NCBI GenBank assembly: GCA_041912175.1 | Contig: JAYRNN010000027.1 | Span: 1 to 21,461 of the forward strand | From: CAZAGA01 sp041912175 | Lineage (GTDB): Bacteria; Chloroflexota; Anaerolineae; Anaerolineales; UBA4823 | DNA: 21,461 nt | Direction of reading: 5' to 3' | Part shown: positions 5,864-14,488 of the stretch, piece after piece | Layout: each line of letters starts with the position of its first letter | Numbering within the stretch: position 1 is the stretch's first letter | The notes under the pieces: generated by a model | Seen by the model: only the letters and a program-made list of their open reading frames with translations | The model's database searches: none | What the model was told of the DNA's origin: nothing | Position numbers and translations under genes: made by a program

Positions 5864-6655
5864 TTGGCCATCATTACGCTCATGACGGATTTTGGCCTCA
5901 AAGACGGAAACGTAGGGGTCATGAAGGGTGTGATCCACGGGATCGCCCCGCAGGCTCAGGTGGTGGACCTGAGCCACCTGATCGGCCCGCAAAACATCTT
6001 TGAGGCTGCCTTGATTTTGGCGCGCTCTGCGCCATATTTTCCTGTCGGGACAATCCACGTGGTGGTGGTCGATCCTGGGGTCGGCACGCAGCGCCGGCCG
6101 ATGGCTGCGCGGCTGGGCAGCCAGGTGTATGTTGGCCCGGACAATGGTACGCTCACTCTTTGGCTCGAACAAATGGAAGCCCAAGGCCGGGCAGCCGCCT
6201 TCTATCACCTCGACAAGTCGGAGTACTGGGTGCCGGAAGTCAGCCGCGTTTTTCACGGGCGGGACATTTTCGCTCCGACAGCGGCCCACCTGGCAGCAGG
6301 TACACCGATCCAACAAGTCGGTTCGGCGTTTTTTGATCCGGTGCGCCTGCGATTGCCGCGCCCGCAGGCGACCGCCTCTGGTTTGCGCGGAGAAGTGATC
6401 CACATCGATCATTTTGGAAATCTAGCCGCCAACATCCGTAATGAACATCTGCCTGAAACGGAGGGAGTAACCATATCGCTATTGGGGGCTAAAATACAAG
6501 GAATGGTCGACACATTCGGAGATCGCCCTCCCGGAACGCTGGTTGCATTGTTCGGCAGCACCGGAAATTTGATCATTTCGGTTGTCAATGGCAGCGCTGC
6601 CCAGCAATTAAGCGCCCGTGTCGGCGATACGATCGAAGTTACCCTGCCTGTTTAG
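5864..6655 (+). CDS. S-adenosyl-L-methionine hydrolase (DUF62, SAM hydroxide adenosyltransferase)
   Basis: This 263-residue cytosolic protein belongs to the DUF62 family related to fluorinase and chlorinase; most members split SAM into adenosine and methionine using an activated water. Family marks are TLMTDFGLKDGNVG near the start (D9 contacts the ribose), VVDPGVGTQRRP near 72, GPDNGTLTLW near 98, HGRDIFAP near 147 and HIDHFGNLAANI near 183. I chose TTG 5864 because GGAGGAG lies 7 nt upstream and the protein then starts at the usual A-I-I-T-L; an upstream GTG at 5834 lies within the promoter. It is the first gene of an operon with a complete ECF transporter, a recurrent pairing for this family. 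The transporter may import a nucleoside- or methionine-related compound, which is inference. Confidence 0.9.
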   Translation: MAIITLMTDFGLKDGNVGVMKGVIHGIAPQAQVVDLSHLIGPQNIFEAALILARSAPYFPVGTIHVVVVDPGVGTQRRPMAARLGSQVYVGPDNGTLTLWLEQMEAQGRAAAFYHLDKSEYWVPEVSRVFHGRDIFAPTAAHLAAGTPIQQVGSAFFDPVRLRLPRPQATASGLRGEVIHIDHFGNLAANIRNEHLPETEGVTISLLGAKIQGMVDTFGDRPPGTLVALFGSTGNLIISVVNGSAAQQLSARVGDTIEVTLPV

Positions 6656-6664
6656 ATAACCTTG

Positions 6665-8317
6665 ATGACCGAAGAACCCACCGTACTCAGTGTTGAAAAT
6701 CTAACCTTCCGTTACCGGGATCGACAGGAGCCCTCTATCCGGGATATCTCCTTCCAGGCGAGCGCAGGGGAATTTTTATTGATTGCCGGCGCCAGCGGAT
6801 CTGGAAAGACGACCCTGATCCGCTGCATCAATGGCTTAATCCCGCGCAGTTACAAAGGCGAAGTGAAGGGCAAAATCACCCTGATGGGCGTAGATACAGC
6901 CAGTATGTCGCTGGCGCGTGTCTCTCAACTGGTCGGTACGGTGCTGCAGGACCCCGAGCGCCAGATCCTGGGCTCGCGTGTGATTAACGAAGTCGCTTTT
7001 GGGTTGGAAAACTTGCAACTCTCACGACCAGAAATCCGCCAGCGCGCCGCTGAAGCTTTGGAATACCTGGGCATCGCTCATCTGCAAGACCGTGAGACGT
7101 TTCATCTTTCCGGTGGTGAGAAACAGAAGGTGGCTCTGGCGGGCATCCTGGCGATACAGCCCAAGATGGTTTTGCTCGACGAGCCTTTAGCCAGCCTGGA
7201 CCCTGCTTCGGCATTGGAGACGCTGGATATCGTGCGTAGGCTGGCTGATCAGGGGATGACCGTTTTGATGGTTGAACATCGCGTCGAAGATGTGCTTCGC
7301 ATTCGTCCGGACCGGGTGATGTTTTTTGAAAGCGGTGAAGTGCGCTATCTCGGACAGGCCGAAGGCCTGAGCCAGGTGGTGGATTACCATGAAATCAAGA
7401 TGCCCGCCTCTGTGATTATTGAAAGAGCCCGGCATGACCCGCCGCCGGTCGATATTCGCTTTGTTTCGGCGACGGTAGGGCAAAGCTCCCACGAAACAAT
7501 TGGAGGGCAGCAAACACCGTTGGTGCGATTTGAAGATGTGGCCTTTGGTTATGAGAGCGATAACGATGTCTTGCATGGCATCAACCTGGATATCCATGCT
7601 GGTGACGTGATCGCGGTGCTAGGCCCGAACGGCGCCGGGAAGACCACCCTGGTGAAGCATGCCATTGGGCTGCTCAAGCCAAAATCTGGGCATGTGTGGG
7701 TGGAAGGAAAAGATACCCATGAAATCAGCGTGGCGCAGATTGCCCGGACGCTCGGTTATGTCTTTCAGAGCCCCAGTCACATGCTGTTTGCCCCCACAGT
7801 TTACGAGGAGCTTGCCTTTGGGCCGGCCAACCTGCGCCATGATCCAAAAGAAATTGAAAAGGAGGTGAAGGAGGCGATCGAGATTGTAAACATGCAAGGC
7901 ATGGAGAAAGACCCGCCGCTGGCGCTATCTTTTGGGCAACAAAAGCGCGTTAGCATCGCGGCGATCCTGGCCATGCGCAGCCGTATCCTGGTGATGGATG
8001 AGCCCACTGCCGGACAGGATTATCATAATTATATGAGTTTTATGGACTCGATCTTGCAGTTGCCTAATTTTGAGGCGATCTTATTCATCACCCATGATAT
8101 TGACCTGGCGGTGATCTATGCCAACCGGGTATTGTTGGTCAACCAGGGCAGCCTGGCGCTGGACGGGGCTCCAGCGCAGGTACTAAACGACCTTGAGCGT
8201 CTGAAAGTCAACCGGTTGGCGCCGACTTCTCTGCTGCGCGCCAACCTGGAGTATCTCTCGACCACCGGGCGTTTCCTACGGGCCGAAGCCTTGGCGCATT
8301 TGCCTTTGCCGAACTAA
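6665..8317 (+). CDS. Fused two-domain ECF transporter ATPase (EcfA-EcfA')
   Basis: This 550-residue protein carries two complete ABC ATPase domains in one chain and powers vitamin or metabolite uptake with EcfT and an S component. Domain 1 (about 8-240) has Walker A GASGSGKT (42-49), signature LSGGEKQ (near 148) and Walker B VLLDEP. Domain 2 (about 285-520) has Walker A GPNGAGKT (320-327), a variant signature LSFGQQKR (near 421) and Walker B LVMDEPTAGQD. Most ECF modules use two separate ATPases; here they are fused through a linker of about 45 residues. The first signature is canonical and the second has F for the second G-position residue. The ATG at 6665 follows the hydrolase stop by 9 bp; a TTG at 6662 is an alternative start. 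Confidence 0.93.
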   Translation: MTEEPTVLSVENLTFRYRDRQEPSIRDISFQASAGEFLLIAGASGSGKTTLIRCINGLIPRSYKGEVKGKITLMGVDTASMSLARVSQLVGTVLQDPERQILGSRVINEVAFGLENLQLSRPEIRQRAAEALEYLGIAHLQDRETFHLSGGEKQKVALAGILAIQPKMVLLDEPLASLDPASALETLDIVRRLADQGMTVLMVEHRVEDVLRIRPDRVMFFESGEVRYLGQAEGLSQVVDYHEIKMPASVIIERARHDPPPVDIRFVSATVGQSSHETIGGQQTPLVRFEDVAFGYESDNDVLHGINLDIHAGDVIAVLGPNGAGKTTLVKHAIGLLKPKSGHVWVEGKDTHEISVAQIARTLGYVFQSPSHMLFAPTVYEELAFGPANLRHDPKEIEKEVKEAIEIVNMQGMEKDPPLALSFGQQKRVSIAAILAMRSRILVMDEPTAGQDYHNYMSFMDSILQLPNFEAILFITHDIDLAVIYANRVLLVNQGSLALDGAPAQVLNDLERLKVNRLAPTSLLRANLEYLSTTGRFLRAEALAHLPLPN

Positions 8318-8328
8318 TTCTGTATACT
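8300..8328 (+). promoter_or_regulatory. Possible internal promoter before the S-component gene
   Basis: TTGCCT (8300-8305) and TATACT (8323-8328) are 17 bp apart. The -10 is strong and the -35 is weak. It overlaps the end of the ATPase gene and lies 54 bp before the S-component start, in the only sizeable gap of the operon. Separate boosting of the membrane subunits is a plausible role. Confidence 0.35.
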
Positions 8329-8381
8329 ATGTTCAATCAATCATCTTTAATGTTTTATTCCCACAAGGAAGGAGCAATTCG

Positions 8382-9314
8382 ATGAACCGCAGGTTGACTT
8401 CCGTTCTTCTTGGTTTGTTAGCAGTGGTAGTTTTCTTTGGTCTGATTATCGTCATCGGAGGCAAGATTAATCCGGATCTCAAACTGGATGAGACGGCTGC
8501 GGCGCGATTTGTCGCCGTGGCGATTGGCCTGCTGATTGTATTCTTGATCTATTGGGTGACACGGAACAATGACGCCTGGGAGGTGGGGACACGTGAAGTC
8601 GTTTACATGGCTATCGGCGCGGCCCTTTACGCCATTCTTTCCTATCTATTTAATGGCACGGTTTTTGTGGTGCCCTCAGTCAGTCAGGTGGCGCTGCGTC
8701 CGGCCATCGTGATCCCCATGTTCTTCGGTTATGCCTTTGGGCCGGTAGTGGGTTTCTTCACCGGCGCGGTTGGCAACATGTTTGGAGACGCCTTGACCGG
8801 ATTTGGCCTTTCTCCACAGTGGAGCATCGGCAATGGCTTGATCGGCATGATTTCCGGCATGTGGATGCTCTTCCCCGACAAGAAGAAGAGCTTGAATGTG
8901 GTGCTTTGGATCAGTGCGGCGATTGTGGCAATTGCTACGGTCGCGTATTACCTGTTCCGCACGACCCCCAATATGCTTTATTATGATGTTGCCAACAACA
9001 TCTTTGGCGATGCTCAAATCACGGTTTTTGCCGGTTTGTCGATCGTGTTCGGTTTCTTGTTGGTGCTGGGGGTGCGCCTGCTCTTCAGGAACAACCTGGA
9101 TGTGGCCACCGCAGTGACCTGGGGTTCACTGGGCAACCTGATCGGTATCGGCTTTGCGGCGCTCTCGGATGTCTGGATTAATGGCTATACTTTAGGTGTG
9201 GCGATTGTGGGCGAGTTTATCCCCTCCGCCGGCCCGAACCTGATCTTCGCCGCTATCCTGTTGCCGATCCTGGTGATCGCCTATGACTCTGTGCGCCGCC
9301 AAACAGGGCGTTAA
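8382..9314 (+). CDS. ECF transporter S component (substrate-binding membrane subunit)
   Basis: This 310-residue integral membrane protein has about eight to nine hydrophobic segments and sits between the ATPase and EcfT genes. The core segment, with G-Y-A-F-G-P-V-V-G-F-F-T-G-A-V-G-N-M-F-G-D (about 114-134), has the small-residue, G-D ending helix typical of S components. It is longer than the usual 170-220 residues because of two extra N-terminal helices (about 7-27 and 41-59) before the core. A strong AAGGAAGGAG ribosome site precedes ATG 8382. The substrate cannot be read from the sequence. The SAM hydrolase at the head of the operon suggests a compound linked to SAM, methionine or adenosine metabolism, but this is inference. 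Confidence 0.85.
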   Translation: MNRRLTSVLLGLLAVVVFFGLIIVIGGKINPDLKLDETAAARFVAVAIGLLIVFLIYWVTRNNDAWEVGTREVVYMAIGAALYAILSYLFNGTVFVVPSVSQVALRPAIVIPMFFGYAFGPVVGFFTGAVGNMFGDALTGFGLSPQWSIGNGLIGMISGMWMLFPDKKKSLNVVLWISAAIVAIATVAYYLFRTTPNMLYYDVANNIFGDAQITVFAGLSIVFGFLLVLGVRLLFRNNLDVATAVTWGSLGNLIGIGFAALSDVWINGYTLGVAIVGEFIPSAGPNLIFAAILLPILVIAYDSVRRQTGR

Positions 9315-9324
9315 CTGATATATC

Positions 9325-9359
9325 GAGATGCTGCAAGCATATTCGGCTTGCAGCATCTC
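9325..9359 (+). promoter_or_regulatory. Strong intercistronic hairpin between S component and EcfT
   Basis: A perfect 14-bp stem (9325-9338 with 9346-9359) with a 7-nt loop fills most of the 57-bp gap. No U-run follows, so it is unlikely to be a full terminator. It ends 1-2 nt before the AAGGA ribosome site of EcfT (9361-9365), so it may set the ratio of the two membrane proteins through mRNA processing, stability or partial termination. Confidence 0.6.
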
Positions 9360-9371
9360 AAAGGATAAGAG

Positions 9372-10250
9372 ATGTTAGTCGCCTGGCGCTACAAACTGCG
9401 TCCTGGTTCGTTGATCCAGAGTCTTGACCCACGTGCGTATTTCATTTTTTACGCTTGCTTCATGTTGTCCATTTTGCAGTTCTGGGATTTGCGCTACTTG
9501 CTCTTTTTCCTGGCAATCAGCCTGTTGTTTGTATTCACTTCTAAGGTAACCTGGAAAGAGTCGCGCCGGGCATGGTTGTTCATCGGGGGATTCATCCTAT
9601 TCTTTACATTCCTGACTTTCCTGACAGGGCGCGGTGGGATGGAGGTCTACAGCCAGGAACACCTGATCATTCGCTTTCAAGCGCCTTTCTCTATCTTTGG
9701 CTGGACGCCAACGCTGAATATGACGGTCGAGCGTCTGTTCTTTGCTCTCAGCCAGATGGCGCGCGTCTTCAGCCTGGCCGCTCTGACGATCTTGATCCCG
9801 TATTCGATCAACCCGGCCTTATACGGGGTGACTTTTCGCAGGTTGGGAATGCCGGATAAATTTGCCTATGCCATGGATCTGACCATGCGTTTCATCCCCA
9901 CCTTTGGGCGTGATTTCCAGCTCACCTTTGATGCACAAAGGGCGCGTGGCTATGAGCTGGAAAATCTGCGCGGTGGGCCATTCCAGACGGTGCGGCGCAT
10001 GGCTCCGTTAATCGTGCCGGTCATCATCCATGCCATCATCGGCAGCGAAGATATTATCGATGCGATGGATTTGCGGGCCTTTGGCGTGGGGCCACGTACC
10101 TGGCTGGAAGAATTGTTTTACCGCCGGCGCGATATCTTCTTGATCGTCTTTTCTGTTCTCATGTTAGTGATTTCGATTTCTCTATCTCTTTTTGGCTTTG
10201 GCAAGTTTTGGGCGCCGCCCGGCCTGCAAAGCCAGTTTCCGGTGATGTAA
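9372..10250 (+). CDS. ECF transporter transmembrane coupling protein EcfT
   Basis: This 292-residue membrane protein links the ATPases to the S component. Predicted membrane segments lie near 24-40, 45-60, 68-88, 120-143 and 253-275. The coupling helices carry the two Ala-Arg-Gly-like motifs of the family: A-R-G in DAQRARGYELEN (near 197) and R-A-F-G in AMDLRAFGVGPRT (near 235). Length is slightly above the usual 260 residues. It follows the S-component gene after a hairpin-containing gap and is 2 bp from the next gene, so the operon continues. The weak AAGGA ribosome site before ATG 9372 lies directly at the foot of the hairpin. Confidence 0.9.
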   Translation: MLVAWRYKLRPGSLIQSLDPRAYFIFYACFMLSILQFWDLRYLLFFLAISLLFVFTSKVTWKESRRAWLFIGGFILFFTFLTFLTGRGGMEVYSQEHLIIRFQAPFSIFGWTPTLNMTVERLFFALSQMARVFSLAALTILIPYSINPALYGVTFRRLGMPDKFAYAMDLTMRFIPTFGRDFQLTFDAQRARGYELENLRGGPFQTVRRMAPLIVPVIIHAIIGSEDIIDAMDLRAFGVGPRTWLEELFYRRRDIFLIVFSVLMLVISISLSLFGFGKFWAPPGLQSQFPVM

Positions 10251-10252
10251 CG

Positions 10253-12298
10253 ATGCAGATATTACCAGGCAAATCTTATCCTTTAGGGGCGACCGTTACG
10301 CCCGATGGCGTTAACTTCTGTATATTTTCCTTGAACTCTGTGCGTATCGACCTGTTGTTGTACGATACACTCGAGTCATCCCAGCCGGCGTTCGTTTTTC
10401 AGCTCGACTCAGAAATCAACCGCACATTTTATTACTGGCACGTGTTCGTGCCAGGCGTGAAGGCCGGACAATTATATGGCTATCGGGCGTATGGTCCTTT
10501 TACACCTCATACCGGGCTTCGTTACGACGCATCCAAGGTATTGGTCGATCCGTACGCGCTCGCTGTCGCCTATGGCGCCTACTCGCGCCCGGCAGCCACG
10601 CGCTATGGAGAAGATAATTCGCCGTGGGCAATGAAAAGCGTGGTTGCTGACCCTTCGACGTATGATTGGGAAGGCGACTTGCCTTTGAAGCGACCGTTTG
10701 ATAAATCGCTGATTTATGAAATGCACGTGCGTGGTTTTTCCCGCAATCCCAACTCGGGCGTCTCGGCGGAGAAACGCGGCACCTACGCCGGTCTGATCGA
10801 AAAAATTCCATATTTACAGGAATTGGGCATCCAAACCGTTGAGCTGATGCCCGTGCAGCAATTCGATCCGCAGGCAGCGCCGCAATCACGGCCGAATTAT
10901 TGGGGTTACCAACCCGTGGCCTATTTTGCGCCGCACCGGGATTACAGCGCCCGGCGAGACCCCTTGGGGCCTATCGATGAGTTTCGCGATATGGTCAAAG
11001 CCTTGCACCGCGCCGGCATCGAGGTGATCCTGGATGTGGTTTACAACCATACTGCAGAAGAGGATCAAAATGGCCCCACGCTTTCTTTTCGCGGGTTGGA
11101 AAATACTACCTATTACCTGCTCAACCCGAAAAACCCGGCCGAATATTTAAATTTCAGCGGTACGGGTAACACGATCAACGCCAATATCTCGATCATGCGC
11201 AGGCTGATTCTGGACAGCTTGCGTTATTGGGTGGAGACCATGCACGTTGATGGTTTTCGTTTTGACCTGGCCTCCGTTCTCTCGCGCGGCATCGATGGTC
11301 AGCTCCATCCGGACCCGCCGATCTTGTGGTCGATCGAGTCAGACCCGATCCTGGCTGGCACGAAAATCATTGCCGAAGCCTGGGATGCGGGCGGTTTATA
11401 CCAGGTGACGAATTTTGTGGGTTTACGCTGGGCGGTCTGGAACGGCCAATATCGGGATGTTGTGCGCCGCTTTGTGAAGAGCGACCCAGGCTGTGTGGGG
11501 GCCGTGGCGGACGCCATCGCCGGCAGCCCGGATTTGTTTGGACAGCAAAACCGCGACCCGGTGCGCAGTATCAACTATATCGCTTCTCACGATGGGTTCA
11601 CCCTCAATGATCTGGTGACATACTCTGAGAAACATAACTGGGCCAATGGTTACGATAACCGGGATGGGACGAACAACAATTACAGTTGGAACTGCGGGAT
11701 AGAGGGCTTGTCCGAGAAAGCTGATATCGAGTTATTACGCACCCGGCAAATCAAGAATTTCATGACCATCTTACTCATGTCGCAAGGTAGGCCGATGTTG
11801 TTAATGGGCGATGAGGCGCGGCGTACCCAATTGGGCAATAACAATGCCTTTGACCAGGACAATGAAACGACCTGGTTCGATTGGGAAAATGTCCATCGCT
11901 ATGCCGGGGTGCACCGCTTCATGCGCCTGTTGAATCGTTATCATCAGAATAGCTGTTTATTCCGTGATCGCCAATTATGGACTAAATCGAACAGCACCGA
12001 GATCTATTGGCATGGCGCGCAACTCAACAAACCGGACTGGAGCGATGATTCGCACAGCCTGGCCTTTGAGCTAATCAATCGCGTGTGCGGGGAACACCTT
12101 TATGTCGTAATGAATGCCTATTGGAAGGCCCTGGATTTCGAACTGCCGAAGCTGCCCGCGGGCAAGAATTGGCGCAGGCTGATCGATACCAGCCTGCCCT
12201 CTCCCGAAGATATTTGTGAAGCGCCGGTCCCTCTGCCTGTTGATTCGACCTTGTACCGGCTGATGCCGCGTTCGACTCTCGTGTTGGTGGCGGGCTAA
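10253..12298 (+). CDS. glgX: Glycogen debranching enzyme (isoamylase type, GH13)
   Basis: This 681-residue GH13 enzyme hydrolyses alpha-1,6 branches of glycogen. An N-terminal CBM48 domain (about 1-110, starting LPGKSYPLGATVTPDGVNFCIFS-like) is followed by the TIM barrel. Catalytic residues are the nucleophile D338 in GFRFDLA, the acid E375 in IIAEAWD, and D447 in ASHDG; DVVYNHT near 262 is conserved region I. Length and motifs match GlgX/TreX proteins. ATG 10253 begins 2 bp after the EcfT stop; the frame is open further upstream to 10208, but that part overlaps EcfT and lacks the domain start. It is the last gene of the operon, and its link to the transporter is probably only positional. Confidence 0.93.
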   Translation: MQILPGKSYPLGATVTPDGVNFCIFSLNSVRIDLLLYDTLESSQPAFVFQLDSEINRTFYYWHVFVPGVKAGQLYGYRAYGPFTPHTGLRYDASKVLVDPYALAVAYGAYSRPAATRYGEDNSPWAMKSVVADPSTYDWEGDLPLKRPFDKSLIYEMHVRGFSRNPNSGVSAEKRGTYAGLIEKIPYLQELGIQTVELMPVQQFDPQAAPQSRPNYWGYQPVAYFAPHRDYSARRDPLGPIDEFRDMVKALHRAGIEVILDVVYNHTAEEDQNGPTLSFRGLENTTYYLLNPKNPAEYLNFSGTGNTINANISIMRRLILDSLRYWVETMHVDGFRFDLASVLSRGIDGQLHPDPPILWSIESDPILAGTKIIAEAWDAGGLYQVTNFVGLRWAVWNGQYRDVVRRFVKSDPGCVGAVADAIAGSPDLFGQQNRDPVRSINYIASHDGFTLNDLVTYSEKHNWANGYDNRDGTNNNYSWNCGIEGLSEKADIELLRTRQIKNFMTILLMSQGRPMLLMGDEARRTQLGNNNAFDQDNETTWFDWENVHRYAGVHRFMRLLNRYHQNSCLFRDRQLWTKSNSTEIYWHGAQLNKPDWSDDSHSLAFELINRVCGEHLYVVMNAYWKALDFELPKLPAGKNWRRLIDTSLPSPEDICEAPVPLPVDSTLYRLMPRSTLVLVAG

Positions 12299-12303
12299 TA
12301 CCT

Positions 12304-12343
12304 GCAAACAAAAAATCGCCCCACAGGGCGATTTTTTGTTTGC
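12304..12343. terminator. Bidirectional terminator between glgX and the DUF362 gene
   Basis: An 18-bp perfect inverted repeat (12304-12321 with 12326-12343) with a 4-nt loop has a GC-rich top and A6/T6 flanks on both sides. It serves both convergent genes, with the minus-strand stop codon 1 bp away. Confidence 0.92.
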
Positions 12344-12344
12344 A

Positions 12345-13508
12345 CTAACTTGCCGGAATATAGCCAACCGGTGCGGGTGTGATTTCTTCTACTGGCAGCA
12401 GATCGACCAGCTCGTACTCGCGCATTCCCAGGCCGAGGCCTTCGCCATATTCGGTTATCTTATACGGGTCCTTGAATGGGCCGTGCAGCCACTGGAAGGG
12501 GTGTCCCTGGCGGGTATGGACTTCCATCGAGGTCGGTATATTCTCCTCGAGTAAGGGATAGTTTGCTGTCGCGTCCAGGATAGCCTGGTCGAGGGCCACG
12601 ATGTCATCCGAGCCAAAGACGCCTGCGTCGCGCAGGATGGGCAGGCTGGTGAAACCGAAACAGTCGCAGACAGGTGTCATGTGGGTAGCCAGGGCCAGGT
12701 GGGTGGCCTTTCCGGGCGCAAAGGTTGATAGGGAGATGCTGACGCTGACCGCGCAGGCTTCCTGGAAGGCCCAGAAAGTCTCCGGCTCGATGCGCAAGCT
12801 GCCGGGTGGGGCCACTTTTTGGCAGCGCATACATTGGTTGCACTGCTCGATGTGCAGGTGGATCTCACCGGGGTGTTGTTTATCCTCTACCAGAGCCTGG
12901 TGTGGGCAAGAGGCCAGGATACGCTGACGGGTGGCTTCGTCGGGGCATAGCTCGCCGTACCAGTAACGCAGGTAATGGTTGGTGTCGTGGATGGCGCTGC
13001 GCGTCTCGCCGATCATACAGCCCAGAGCCAGGTTTTTGAAGGCTGCGCCAAAGCCACACGAGGGATGGCCTTTGACATGCGCAAAATTCACCAAGAAGGT
13101 GGCATCTTGGATCAGACCTCCCAGCTTCCAGTCCTGGATATTCTTATGCGGGTGATGATGCGTATAATAGTAGGTATCTTTAGGGCCGGCCAGAGGGTAG
13201 ATTGGGCAGCCTAAAACTTCCTGGGTGTAACCGCGTGTTTCTGCCCCCTCAACATCCCAGTCTACATCCACCACGAATGGCTTTCCGCCGCCGTCTTTGA
13301 TGGCCTGTACGACTTTTCGCACGAATACCGGGTGAACTGTGGAATAGCCGATATTGTTGCCGGTATGGATCTTCAAGGCCACCAATTCGTCTTTAACGCG
13401 CTCACGCAGGCGCAGCGCGTCGATAATAAGGTCTAATTTGGCGGGCAGGCTCTCGCGAGCATCCAGTCGCGCCTGGCGTGGGGAACCATAATAAACGATG
13501 CTGGGCAT
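12345..13508 (-). CDS. DUF362 domain protein with a cysteine cluster
   Basis: This 387-residue protein belongs to the DUF362 family, whose members are often found with iron-sulfur proteins but have no settled function. VALKIHTGNNIGYSTVHPVFVRKVV (about 43-67) and the AHVKGHPSCGFGAAFKNLALGC segment (about 142-163) are its most family-like parts. A ferredoxin-like cluster C223-x2-C226-x2-C229 is followed by A-P rather than a fourth cysteine, so a normal 4Fe-4S site is incomplete unless another cysteine (for example in CPDEAT or ASCPHQAL nearby) contributes. There is no signal peptide, so it is cytosolic. A run of His and Tyr (YYYTHHHPH, near 112-120) could bind metal. A GAGAGGTGATG ribosome site precedes ATG 13508. 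It is monocistronic. Confidence 0.82.
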   Translation of the reverse strand: MPSIVYYGSPRQARLDARESLPAKLDLIIDALRLRERVKDELVALKIHTGNNIGYSTVHPVFVRKVVQAIKDGGGKPFVVDVDWDVEGAETRGYTQEVLGCPIYPLAGPKDTYYYTHHHPHKNIQDWKLGGLIQDATFLVNFAHVKGHPSCGFGAAFKNLALGCMIGETRSAIHDTNHYLRYWYGELCPDEATRQRILASCPHQALVEDKQHPGEIHLHIEQCNQCMRCQKVAPPGSLRIEPETFWAFQEACAVSVSISLSTFAPGKATHLALATHMTPVCDCFGFTSLPILRDAGVFGSDDIVALDQAILDATANYPLLEENIPTSMEVHTRQGHPFQWLHGPFKDPYKITEYGEGLGLGMREYELVDLLPVEEITPAPVGYIPAS

Positions 13509-13611
13509 TCATCACCTCTCGAATAGATTATAAAAGGCCTGCGAAATAGACACCCCAGACCGCCCATAAGTTTATCACTATCGTATCGGTTCGTGCTAAA
13601 ATAATTCATCT

Positions 13612-14433
13612 ATGGATATGCTCACATTTGAGGAGGAAATCCACCGCGAGCCGATCGACCTGCCGCGCGCTGCTTTGCGCTTCGCCCAGGAGATTTGCTA
13701 TCCAGAGCTCGATGTAAACATTTACCTCTCGAAACTAGACGACCTGGCAGACAGCGCTCGCCAGGCTATCTCTGCAGACGAAAAGGCGCTCGTGCGGGCT
13801 GTCCAGACTGCCAGGTATTTATTTCAGGAAGTCGGCTTTCAAGGTAATGCCGGCCAATATGGCGATCCACGCAATAGTTACTTAAACGATGTGCTCGAGC
13901 GGAGATTGGGTATCCCGATTTCTCTTTCAGTAATTTTTATCGCGGTTTCAGAGCGCCTGGATTTACCCGTGCAGGGCATTGGGTTGCCCGGACATTTTAT
14001 TGTCAGCGTGCAAGGAGAAAACGGGCCCTTATACCTCGACCCGTTTGATGGCGGCCAGCAGCTTTCGGTAATCGACTGCGCGCGCCTGGTGGAGCAATCC
14101 ACCGGCTATACCGGACCTTTCAAGCCGGAGTGGTTGCGCACCGTACAGCCATCCTACATCCTGGCGCGCATGTTGTTTAATCTACGCAACGTCTATATCC
14201 AGCAAGACAATTGGCGCATGGCGCTGCCGGTAGTCGAACATCTGCACGTCCTGCAGCCGGATGTCCCCGATCACTTACGCGATTTGGGCATCATTTTGCA
14301 CCAGGTGGGTTCGTTAGCTCAAGCCATCGATTATTTCGAACGCTACCTGACCCGGGCGCCAGAGGCTCCCGATGCGGCTTTGGTATTTAGGGATCTACAA
14401 GAAACCGCTCTAAAACTTGCCCGGCGAAACTGA
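13612..14433 (+). CDS. SirB1/transglutaminase-like TPR protein
   Basis: This 273-residue cytosolic protein has an N-terminal SirB1 domain (about 1-190), a transglutaminase-like fold, followed by TPR-like helices (about 195-265, with WRMALPVVEHLHVLQP and SLAQAIDYFERYLTRAP). The most conserved stretch is DPRNSYLNDVLERRLGIPISLSVIF (near 87-111) and GLPGHFIV (near 124), the region equivalent to the Cys/His site. A serine (S106) sits in place of the usual transglutaminase cysteine, as in most SirB1 proteins, so it is probably non-catalytic or uses another chemistry. ATG 13612 is chosen, with ATG 13618 possible. A TAAAAT (13597-13602) just upstream may be its -10 box, giving an almost leaderless mRNA. 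It is followed by the S9 peptidase after 55 bp. Confidence 0.85.
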   Translation: MDMLTFEEEIHREPIDLPRAALRFAQEICYPELDVNIYLSKLDDLADSARQAISADEKALVRAVQTARYLFQEVGFQGNAGQYGDPRNSYLNDVLERRLGIPISLSVIFIAVSERLDLPVQGIGLPGHFIVSVQGENGPLYLDPFDGGQQLSVIDCARLVEQSTGYTGPFKPEWLRTVQPSYILARMLFNLRNVYIQQDNWRMALPVVEHLHVLQPDVPDHLRDLGIILHQVGSLAQAIDYFERYLTRAPEAPDAALVFRDLQETALKLARRN

Positions 14434-14488
14434 ATGTACACCCCATCTCGAATGAAATGGGAGATCATATACGTAAACGGAGAGATTC

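Noticed and set aside
5837..6412. 191-aa minus-strand frame opposite the SAM hydrolase
   Set aside because: It is antisense to a strongly conserved gene, has no family motif or ribosome site, and is explained by codon bias.
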